From CAZSPT01 sp964608895 (GTDB taxonomy: Bacteria; Patescibacteriota; Patescibacteriia; 2-01-FULL-39-33), in the NCBI GenBank assembly GCA_964608895.1, contig CAZSPT010000016.1, positions 1-16,408 on the forward strand: DNA of 16,408 nucleotides, given 5' to 3'. Positions 7,384 through 13,453 of this stretch are shown here, in pieces. The notes beneath the pieces are model-generated. The model searched no databases and had not been told where the DNA came from. It saw only the letters and a list, made by a program, of their open reading frames with translations. The translations under genes were made by a program, and so were the position numbers. Position 1 is the stretch's first letter, and each line of letters opens with the position of its first letter.

Positions 7384-8241
7384 TTATTCCCCTGTTTCCA
7401 AGCCGTCCGCCTGGGAACCGTTTGGTTCCGGAACAATCACTTTATCTTTTTCCAAATCCTTGTAAGTTCCCATTAAATCTACTTTAGTGAAAATATAACT
7501 GCCGTCTTCGGCAATCCGACCGATTTCCGGCCAAATCTGACTGAAAAGCTGGTATTCTTCAAGATCACCTTGAAGGATAAAAGTCGGAACATATTTAATT
7601 TGATAGCGTTCAAGAAACTCCCGACCCTGATCACTTGAAATATCAACCGTCTTAATTTCCTTGGGAGTAACATAAAGATTGTTTAAGGCAAGCTCATGGT
7701 CGGCAACCGGATAACACTCCTGACAGGAATCGTCTTTCAAAAAAATTGCTGAAACAATTCCTTCAAATTCTCCGGAAGCGACTTTAAAATACGGCGGAAT
7801 AACGTCCCGGAGGACAAAAACTTCATCAATAATTTCTCCAGAAGCAAGCAATTGGCTTAACTTTTCATCTTCCAAATCACCGGCTAAAAGCAGGGTTGGC
7901 AACTCTTTAATTTGATATTTTTCAACCAGCTTGGCTCCGGCCGGATCTTCGTAGTAAACGGTCTCCCGGGCGGTTTCTTTAATAAACTTTCCTTCAGTCA
8001 AACTGTTGACCGCCAACTCAACGTCCCAACAATTCCGGCACTCTTTTAAGGTGATAATCGTCGTCCGAACTTCAGGGATGTCTTCCGAGCCGGCTTGGTT
8101 TTCAGAAGAAATATTTTCTTTAAACGGGCCGGCAAAAACTATAACCAAAACTACGACCAAAACGACTAACGCCGCCCCCAAACCATAAGCCAGTCCTTTT
8201 AGAAAATTAATCTTTTCCTGAGATTTCAAAAAATTAAACAT
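7384..8241 (-). CDS. Membrane-anchored tandem thioredoxin-like protein, two CxxC sites
   Basis: This 285-residue protein has a single N-terminal membrane anchor (about 17-37) and two homologous thioredoxin-like units that presumably face outward. Unit 1 has C68-R-N-C71 with a cis-proline loop (Y-Q-I-K-E-L-P-T-L, P115). Unit 2 has C173-Q-E-C176 with Y-Q-I-K-Y-V-P-T-F. Both units then carry L-x-G-D-L-E, so the gene arose by internal duplication. The active-site dipeptides RN and QE differ from the usual GP/PH, so redox potentials may be unusual. The C-terminal tail is acidic and Pro/Gly-rich. It is last in the operon, 51 nt after the YibE/F gene, and is followed by a terminator. Its role is probably to accept electrons from the CcdA-linked thioredoxin, or to deliver thiol-bound metal. 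I do not recognise a named family. Confidence 0.72.
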   Translation of the reverse strand: MFNFLKSQEKINFLKGLAYGLGAALVVLVVVLVIVFAGPFKENISSENQAGSEDIPEVRTTIITLKECRNCWDVELAVNSLTEGKFIKETARETVYYEDPAGAKLVEKYQIKELPTLLLAGDLEDEKLSQLLASGEIIDEVFVLRDVIPPYFKVASGEFEGIVSAIFLKDDSCQECYPVADHELALNNLYVTPKEIKTVDISSDQGREFLERYQIKYVPTFILQGDLEEYQLFSQIWPEIGRIAEDGSYIFTKVDLMGTYKDLEKDKVIVPEPNGSQADGLETGE

Positions 8242-8262
8242 TGTTTTTGATTATTTTTTTTT

Positions 8263-8291
8263 AATATAGCACGAAAAATCCGACAAAGCAA
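8263..8291 (-). promoter_or_regulatory. Possible weak internal promoter before the tandem thioredoxin gene
   Basis: TATATT (8263-8268) is preceded at 17 nt by TTGCTT (8286-8291) on the minus strand, in the only gap of notable size (51 nt) inside the operon. The -35 matches consensus in only three of six positions. The -10 is identical to that of the main operon promoter. A transcript from here would have a leader of about 14 nt. Confidence 0.3.
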
Positions 8292-8292
8292 A

Positions 8293-9456
8293 TCAACCCT
8301 TATTTTGACCAAAATAAGCGGCCAAAAAAGTACTGATTGGAACCGCCGCCGCTAAGCCAATGCTTCCGACCAGCGTCCTGACTATTTCGGTAGCAATTGC
8401 TTCATTATTCAAAATACCGACTGCCGTTGATCCCGGCAGGCTAACCAAAAGAAGTAAAGGGAAAGCGGCTCCGGCATAAGCGAGAAACAAAGTATTAACA
8501 ACTGCTCCAAGATGGGTTCGGCCAATTTTTAGGCCTCGACGAAAAAGCTCTTGAGGTTTCAACTGAGGATTGGCCGAATTAAGCTGGCTAATTGATTCAG
8601 TCTGGCTAACCGCGATATCGTCCAAGACGCCTAAAGCTCCAATAATAATCGCCGCCAACAAAACTCCTTTGAAATCAATCGCCGTTTTTCCAATCGCAAT
8701 CAAATAAGCGGTTTCTTCTTGAGCCAGACCGGTCAACCGGACAAAGCCGGCAAACAACCAAGAAAGCAGAGCGATAATCATTAAGGATATAATAATGCTT
8801 CCAATCGCCAAATGGGATTTTAAATTAAAACCCTCAGTTAAATAAATAACCGCTAAAAGAATTAAAATCCCGCCGCCGGCCGCCGCTAAAACCGGATTCC
8901 AGCCGGCGATAATTAAGGGAATAATTAATTTCATAATCACCAAAAAACTCACTCCCAAACTGATTAAAGCCCGCAGGCCTTTCAGCCGGCCGACGATAAT
9001 AATCACTAAAGCGAAAATCGCCGCCAAAAAATAAAGTTTTCCCTGCCGAATATAATCAACAATATAAAAAACTTCATTGCCTTGGGAATCTTCAGCGATG
9101 GTCACTAAAACCTTATCGCCAACCTGATAAGACTGGCCGGCAACAACTGTGGTTTCGGAAATTCCCTGATAAACAAATTGGCGACCCCGCCGCTCGCCCG
9201 CCAATCCTTCAAGCTTGAGGTTCTGCTGAATTTTTTCTTGGCCGTCGGGCTGGCTGATTTTCTTTTCTTCCAATATCTGGATTACCCGAGCCGGAAAAAC
9301 TGCCCGGGAATTATCCGGCTGATTACTAAAAGCTTCTTGACCGGAAAAATTTTCCGGTGGCGCTTCTTGGGCCGAAAGTAGGCCGGTTGACAGAAAAAAA
9401 CCGGCTGCCAAAAACAAAATTAATAGCCAAAATTTAAAATATTTTAATTTTTTCAT
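8293..9456 (-). CDS. YibE/F family integral membrane protein
   Basis: This is a 387-residue protein with a signal peptide or N-terminal anchor (about 8-28, L-L-S-A-Q cleavage-like end). A ~100-residue extracytoplasmic beta-rich region follows (F-P-A-R-V-I-Q-I-L-E-E..., G-D-K-V-L-V-T-I), then seven to eight membrane helices from about residue 137 onward. The family signature is clear: G-A-L-G-V-L-D-D-I-A-V-S-Q, then L-K-I-G-R-T-H-L-G-A-V-V-N-T-L-F-L-A-Y-A-G. YibE/F proteins have no proven function; a transport role is often assumed. It lies 4 nt after the thioredoxin-CcdA gene, so it is part of the same operon. The paired acidic residues in the LDDIAVSQ helix could bind a cation, but that is inference. 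Confidence 0.9.
   Translation of the reverse strand: MKKLKYFKFWLLILFLAAGFFLSTGLLSAQEAPPENFSGQEAFSNQPDNSRAVFPARVIQILEEKKISQPDGQEKIQQNLKLEGLAGERRGRQFVYQGISETTVVAGQSYQVGDKVLVTIAEDSQGNEVFYIVDYIRQGKLYFLAAIFALVIIIVGRLKGLRALISLGVSFLVIMKLIIPLIIAGWNPVLAAAGGGILILLAVIYLTEGFNLKSHLAIGSIIISLMIIALLSWLFAGFVRLTGLAQEETAYLIAIGKTAIDFKGVLLAAIIIGALGVLDDIAVSQTESISQLNSANPQLKPQELFRRGLKIGRTHLGAVVNTLFLAYAGAAFPLLLLVSLPGSTAVGILNNEAIATEIVRTLVGSIGLAAAVPISTFLAAYFGQNKG
8299..8318. repeat. Perfect inverted repeat CTTATTTTG-AC-CAAAATAAG
   Basis: Nine-base arms flank a 2-nt centre, located in the last codons of the YibE/F gene and just upstream of the possible internal promoter. The inner eight bases of each arm (TTATTTTG and CAAAATAA) are the same half-sites found in the palindrome at the main operon promoter (15008-15033), although spacing differs (2 versus 10 nt). 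It could be a second binding site for the same regulator, or a coincidence in AT-rich DNA. Confidence 0.45.
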
Positions 9457-9460
9457 ATTA

Positions 9461-10699
9461 TCAACTCATTAAAATTTCCGGCTTGAAAAACATAATCAGT
9501 CCGAGAGCCAAAAGAACCAAAGCACTGACCAGCTTAATCGTCTTAAGATACTTTTCATTAAAATTAGTAATCCGAAGAGTGGCGACCGCGATCGCGAAAA
9601 TCAATAAATCGTCAAGCATATAAAAAACAATATAAATTAAGAGATAAAAATAATATTGAGAAAAGTTAAGCTGATAAGAAGTTAAAATTTTAGTGTAAGC
9701 GAGCGGAAAACCAAAAGAACAGAACAACTCAATTAAATTGACTCCGGCGGCGATTGCCGCCACTCCGAGCAAAACAACCGGCAAAGCAAACCGATTAGAA
9801 CTAACTAAACAATTCATTCTGGAAAAAAGACTCCGTTCAATCTTTCCGAGCCGACTTTGGCCGGAAGCCGACAACCGGCAAATCCGACAAACCACTCCAT
9901 GGAAATAATCCTTTAAAAGCGCCAAAGCAAAAACTATTATCACCAAAGAAACTCCCACGGTAATTATCTTTAAATAACCTAAAAAAATAAACAAATTAAG
10001 CCAGGCGGAGATAAATAAAAAATAAACAATCCCCGAAACTAAAATAAAAACGCCGCCAACCCAGAAAACTCTTTTCCGAATTCCGGTCGCCACCAATAAA
10101 GCAAGTAAAAATCCCAACGCGATCATCGCGCAAGGATTAAAGCCATCCAAAGCTCCGACAACAACGCTTAAAACTAAAGGCGACCAAACTGAAACATCAA
10201 TTTCCCCCAAAAAAGGGAAATTTAATTTGCTTCTGGAAGAATTCTTGTCTAAATTTTCTGAAGATTTAGACTGTTCGGAAGATTCCGACGATTCGGAAGG
10301 TTCCAACGGCACTGGTTTTTCTCCAGAAGAGTTTAAAATTTCCTGAAGCCGATTTTCCAAAGCGACGCCGATTTCACCGTTATAGCCGACAGCATAACTA
10401 CCATCAATAAAAGTTATCGGCACCATCCCCCATTCTTCTTGAGGAACTTGATAACGGCGGTAAAATTCCTTTAGCCGGGCGACAGCACCTTCAGTAGTAA
10501 CACTGAAACGATTGACGGTTAGTTCGGAATATTCTTCCTCCAGCTGAGACAAGAAAACTTTTTCTTCAGCGCAATGAGGGCAGCTCGGGCTGTAGAAAAA
10601 ATTAATTTCAGCCGAAACGGCTTGAAGGGGGCCGGCCGGAAACAATAAAAAAAATGCTCCCAAAAGCAAAATTGAAAATAAGGCAATTTTTTTCGCCAT
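9461..10699 (-). CDS. Secreted-side thioredoxin domain fused to CcdA/DsbD-like transmembrane electron carrier
   Basis: This 412-residue fusion starts with a signal peptide/anchor (about 5-22). A thioredoxin-like domain follows, with C40-P-H-C43 and a cis-proline loop (V-P-I-T-F-I, P94). A Ser/Glu-rich linker (about 133-158) leads to a six-helix membrane domain. The helices carry the two cysteines expected of CcdA-type electron carriers: G-A-L-D-G-F-N-P-C190 and I-E-L-F-C327-S-F-G-F-P. A loop between helices also has C271-R-I-C274 and C297. Such proteins pass reducing equivalents from cytosolic thioredoxin across the membrane; here donor (next gene upstream, 4 nt) and first acceptor (the fused domain) are both encoded. 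A TTG at 10714 would overlap the upstream gene, so the ATG at 10699 is preferred. Confidence 0.88.
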   Translation of the reverse strand: MAKKIALFSILLLGAFFLLFPAGPLQAVSAEINFFYSPSCPHCAEEKVFLSQLEEEYSELTVNRFSVTTEGAVARLKEFYRRYQVPQEEWGMVPITFIDGSYAVGYNGEIGVALENRLQEILNSSGEKPVPLEPSESSESSEQSKSSENLDKNSSRSKLNFPFLGEIDVSVWSPLVLSVVVGALDGFNPCAMIALGFLLALLVATGIRKRVFWVGGVFILVSGIVYFLFISAWLNLFIFLGYLKIITVGVSLVIIVFALALLKDYFHGVVCRICRLSASGQSRLGKIERSLFSRMNCLVSSNRFALPVVLLGVAAIAAGVNLIELFCSFGFPLAYTKILTSYQLNFSQYYFYLLIYIVFYMLDDLLIFAIAVATLRITNFNEKYLKTIKLVSALVLLALGLIMFFKPEILMS

Positions 10700-10703
10700 A
10701 TCG

Positions 10704-10970
10704 CTAAGATTCAATATTATCCTTAATTATTTTTTCAAGCTCTTTATCACTTACCAAACCAGACAACCGAGCAATCTCCTGACTCCGGCGATCTAAAAAA
10801 ATAAAAGTTGGAACTTTTTCAATCTGATATTTTCGGGAAATCTCCGGCTGCTGATCGCAGTCAAAATATTCAGTCTTCAATTGAGGATATTTTTTTTCAA
10901 TCTTTTCCCAGCGCGACTTCATAATGACGCATTCTGGACACCATTGAGCGCCGATTTTCAAAACTTTCAT
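10704..10970 (-). CDS. Small cytoplasmic thioredoxin-like protein (CPEC)
   Basis: This is an 88-residue single-domain thioredoxin fold: beta strand K-V-L-K-I-G-A, active site W10-C11-P-E-C14, and a cis-proline loop K-V-P-T-F-I-F. There is no signal peptide or membrane segment, so it is cytoplasmic. At 88 residues it is shorter than classic thioredoxin (about 105) and in the range of glutaredoxin-like proteins. The ATG at 10970 overlaps the upstream ATPase stop (ATGA, 4 nt), so the two are probably translationally coupled. A TTG at 10982 would only add four residues. It is the likely electron donor to the CcdA-type membrane protein encoded next. It could alternatively reduce a disulfide on the neighbouring ATPases. 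Confidence 0.9.
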   Translation of the reverse strand: MKVLKIGAQWCPECVIMKSRWEKIEKKYPQLKTEYFDCDQQPEISRKYQIEKVPTFIFLDRRSQEIARLSGLVSDKELEKIIKDNIES

Positions 10971-11863
10971 AATAATTGCCAACGATTATTTAATTCTTGA
11001 AAAATTTTTTCAACCTCCTTTTTAACCGCTAAATCCGTCTCTAAAAGCGGAGTAAAATCAGCTAAAGCTTGAAAAACTTCCGGCTGATAAGAAATTCGTC
11101 CGATAATCTTTCCGGAAAACCGCCGGGAAATTTTTTCGGTCATTTCAGGATTTAAATCAAATTTATTAACAACCACCCCATATTCCAAACCAAAATAATC
11201 AACCACCGCCAAAACTTTTTCCAAATCGGCCAGTCCGGAAGGAGTCGGTTCAGTAATAAGAACCGCAAACTGGGCGTCGGAGCAGGAGGCAATTACCGGA
11301 CAGCCGGTACCAGGCGCCGAATCAATTATCATCAACCGGCGATCAGATTGTTTAAATTCCCGCTCGGCCCGTTTTTTAACTTCAGCAACCACTTTGCCTG
11401 AAGTTGATTGTCCGGGAAAAAGCTGACCGCTGTACAAGGGAAAGCCGTAATCGGTTTTTTTGGATTTAATAACAGCGTTTTCAACCGACTGAAGCTTAAT
11501 TGCTTGATGGGGACAAACTAATTCGCAAACGCCACAGCCTTCACAGGCAAAATGATTCAGCCGAGGCCGGCCGGCAGTCATTTCCAAAGCCTGAAACCGG
11601 CAATATTTAGCGCACCGGCCGCAGCCTTGGCAGAACCGCTCGTCAATTTTCGGCTGGCTGACAGTGGAAATTCTTTCTTCCCGTAACCAAGAATAATCTT
11701 GATTAAGCCAAATTGCCAAATTGGGAGCGTCAACGTCGCAATCGGCGGCAACCGTATTTTCAGACGGGAAAAGCATTGCCAAAACCGAAGCAAACATTGA
11801 TTTTCCGACTCCTCCTTTGCCGGAAGCGACAACTATTCTTATTTTATCACTTTTAGAACTCAT
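10967..11863 (-). CDS. MinD-type P-loop ATPase with inserted two-cluster ferredoxin domain (copy 1)
   Basis: This is a 298-residue soluble protein of the SIMIBI/MinD-Mrp class. The deviant Walker A is G15-K-G-G-V-G-K-S22, followed by A-D-C42-D-V-D-A-P-N and a switch-II-like I-I-D-S-A-P-G-T-G-C187-P-V. Between the P-loop and switch II is an 8-cysteine ferredoxin insertion, C78-x2-C81-x2-C84-x3-C88 and C107-x2-C110-x2-C113-x3-C117-P, expected to hold two [4Fe-4S] clusters. Related ATPases work in pairs in anaerobe clusters with NifX-like proteins and in the Desulfovibrio ORP complex; a role in metallocluster insertion is proposed, not proven. It follows copy 2 by 15 nt and overlaps the thioredoxin start by 4 nt. 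Confidence 0.92.
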   Translation of the reverse strand: MSSKSDKIRIVVASGKGGVGKSMFASVLAMLFPSENTVAADCDVDAPNLAIWLNQDYSWLREERISTVSQPKIDERFCQGCGRCAKYCRFQALEMTAGRPRLNHFACEGCGVCELVCPHQAIKLQSVENAVIKSKKTDYGFPLYSGQLFPGQSTSGKVVAEVKKRAEREFKQSDRRLMIIDSAPGTGCPVIASCSDAQFAVLITEPTPSGLADLEKVLAVVDYFGLEYGVVVNKFDLNPEMTEKISRRFSGKIIGRISYQPEVFQALADFTPLLETDLAVKKEVEKIFQELNNRWQLL

Positions 11864-11878
11864 TGAAAAGATTTAATG

Positions 11879-12748
11879 TTAAAGTTTAATTTTAGAAAAT
11901 AAATCATTGAACTCCCCGGAATCTTGTTGAAAAAAATCAGCCAGCCGACCCCGGGAGTAGGCCTGGGCGACCTCCCGAGAATAAGGAATCTTTAGTTTTA
12001 ATTTTGATCGGTAACGGCCGGCGATTTTTTCAACCAAATCATTCGGACCTAAATCCGCCTGATTAAGAATCACCTCAGCCGGAATTTTTAACTGGCCGAG
12101 TAAATCCAAAATTAATTTCAAATCATGATTGCCGAGCGGAGTCGGCTCAGTAACAACATAACTGAAATCGCTTTTTTCTAAAGCTTCAATCACTGTACAA
12201 TGAGTACCGGCGGCAGTATCAAAAATAATAAATTCAGCCGCCCACTTCCGGGAAAAATCCAAACTGAATTCCTTTAATTTTGAAACCACCGGAGAAGTTT
12301 CTTCCAGAACCGGCCGAGCCGAACCAGTAATCAAAACCAAATTATCATTAAGCTGATTTTGAAAAATTTCTCCAATTTTGCTTTCAACGGCCTTAATTGC
12401 TTGATGAGGGCAAACCATCCAGCAAGCGCCGCAACCCGAACAAAGCTCCGGAAGAAAAACCGGATACCGGCCGGGCGGAATAAAAATCGCCTTACTGCGG
12501 CAAACCTGAGCGCAGCGACCGCATTTTTGGCAACGTTCTTTAATTAACTCGGGAAATTCAGTCGTCACTTCTTTGACCGGCCGGGAAAGATCCTGACCAG
12601 TCAAAAGATAGTCATTAGGGCATTCAACATCGCAATCAACCAAAACAACCTTTTTTCCTTGGCCGGCCAACCAGCCGGCCAGTAAAACTCCAAAAGTAGA
12701 CTTTCCGGTGCCGCCTTTACCGCCAGTCACCGCAATTTTTTTTGCCAT
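11879..12748 (-). CDS. MinD-type P-loop ATPase with inserted two-cluster ferredoxin domain (copy 2)
   Basis: This is a 289-residue paralogue of the next gene. Walker A is G10-K-G-G-T-G-K-S17, then V-D-C39-D-V-E-C43-P-N and F-D-T-A-A-G-T-H-C183-T-V. The ferredoxin insertion uses C73, C76, C79, C83 and C103, C106, C109, C113. Both copies keep a cysteine directly after the switch-II glycine (G-T-x-C), uncommon in ordinary MinD, and both have T-E-P-T-P-x-G. Copy 2 has an extra cysteine, C43, where copy 1 has alanine. There is no C-terminal amphipathic membrane-targeting helix of the cell-division MinD type. It lies 17 nt after the NifX-like gene. The two copies probably form a heterodimer or act in series. 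Confidence 0.92.
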   Translation of the reverse strand: MAKKIAVTGGKGGTGKSTFGVLLAGWLAGQGKKVVLVDCDVECPNDYLLTGQDLSRPVKEVTTEFPELIKERCQKCGRCAQVCRSKAIFIPPGRYPVFLPELCSGCGACWMVCPHQAIKAVESKIGEIFQNQLNDNLVLITGSARPVLEETSPVVSKLKEFSLDFSRKWAAEFIIFDTAAGTHCTVIEALEKSDFSYVVTEPTPLGNHDLKLILDLLGQLKIPAEVILNQADLGPNDLVEKIAGRYRSKLKLKIPYSREVAQAYSRGRLADFFQQDSGEFNDLFSKIKL

Positions 12749-12765
12749 AAATTAAAAATTGATTA

Positions 12766-13197
12766 TTATCGCCGGCCGCCGCCTCGGCCCCGACCGAATC
12801 CTTGACCGGATCCGAATCCCCGGCCGGGAGCGACTGATTTCTCCAATTTTCCGCTTTGATAATCTTCCAAATTTTCCCGGACAGTCTTGCCGATAGTTCC
12901 GAGATAAACTTCAATTCCGGCCGCTTGAAGAGCGGTAAAGGCGTTTGGTCCGATATTTCCGGTAATAACCGCCGTCACCCCTTGATCAGCGATTATTTGA
13001 GCAGCGGTAATTCCGGCTCCTCGGGCATAACCAACGCCAACATTGCTAATCGCTTGAAAATCTCCGTCTTTGCCGCCGGCCGGTCCGACTAAAAAATACT
13101 GACAACGGCCGAATCTTGGATTAATTAAAGAATCCAAACTTTCTCCAACCGCCGACAAGCAAACTTTCGGCTGGTTATTCTTCCGTTTTAAAGCCAT
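12766..13197 (-). CDS. NifX/NafY-like dinitrogenase iron-molybdenum cofactor-binding domain protein with Gly/Arg tail
   Basis: This is a 143-residue single-domain protein of the Nitro_FeMo-Co (NifX/ORP/MTH1175-like) family, RNase H-like folds that bind metal-sulfur clusters. Visible motifs are N-P-R-F-G-R-C32-Q-Y-F near the N-terminus, G-A-G-I-T-A-A-Q-I-I-A-D-Q-G-V in the middle and V-I-T-G-N-I-G-P-N-A-F-T-A-L. The only cysteines are C13 and C32. The last ~19 residues are a Gly/Arg/Phe-rich tail (about 125-143). No nitrogenase or NifB gene is nearby, so the cluster is probably not FeMo-co; the Mo-Cu cluster of the Desulfovibrio orange protein is one precedent. The gene sits 20 nt after the zinc-ribbon gene and before the paired ATPases. 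Confidence 0.92.
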   Translation of the reverse strand: MALKRKNNQPKVCLSAVGESLDSLINPRFGRCQYFLVGPAGGKDGDFQAISNVGVGYARGAGITAAQIIADQGVTAVITGNIGPNAFTALQAAGIEVYLGTIGKTVRENLEDYQSGKLEKSVAPGRGFGSGQGFGRGRGGGRR

Positions 13198-13217
13198 AAT
13201 TTAAATTATTTCTAAGA

Positions 13218-13442
13218 CTATTGAGACCGAGTCATGGGAGCTCCGCATTTTGGACACTTTTGCTGATAGCAAGGCACTCCTCTTTGATGGACTGATTTTT
13301 CACCGCACTGGGGGCAAAGACATTCACCTCCCGGTCCAAGGCCAAAACCTCCGGACTGCCTGCCCTGACCACCGCCTCGGCCCAATCCCTGACCGCCGCC
13401 TCGGCCAAGTCCTCGGCCGCCAAAATTCTGATTGTTAGTCAT
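13218..13442 (-). CDS. Small Gly-rich zinc-ribbon-like protein
   Basis: The protein has 74 residues in two parts. Residues 8-39 are Gly/Arg/Gln-rich with a tandem G-L-G-R-G-G-G-Q (11-18 and 19-26). Residues 40-74 hold C41-L-C43-P-Q-C46, H52, C58 and C63-P-K-C66-G-A-P-M, which look like a zinc ribbon or other tetra-cysteine metal site with a spare cysteine and histidine. Proteins with this cysteine-rich block (P-x-C-G...H-x-R-G-V-P-C...K-C-P-x-C-G) accompany NifX-like genes in other anaerobes and have no established function. It is 11 nt after the CDF gene and 20 nt before NifX. The same Gly/Arg style ends the NifX neighbour. Confidence 0.78.
   Translation of the reverse strand: MTNNQNFGGRGLGRGGGQGLGRGGGQGRQSGGFGLGPGGECLCPQCGEKSVHQRGVPCYQQKCPKCGAPMTRSQ
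13363..13410. repeat. Two-copy 24-bp tandem repeat inside the Gly-rich gene
   Basis: Units 13363-13386 and 13387-13410 both begin CCCTGACC and share CCGCCTCGGCC, differing at only a few positions. They encode the two G-L-G-R-G-G-G-Q octapeptides. This short, near-identical duplication is prone to slippage, so copy number may vary among strains. Confidence 0.75.
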
Positions 13443-13453
13443 ATTATTAAAAA

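Noticed and set aside
10967..12748. Cell-division MinD or plasmid ParA genes
   Set aside because: Both have an 8-Cys ferredoxin insertion and lack the C-terminal membrane-targeting helix; no minC, minE or parB nearby.
13363..13410. Short repeats as a CRISPR array
   Set aside because: There are only two adjoining 24-bp units with no spacers, inside a coding frame that translates to a repeated octapeptide.
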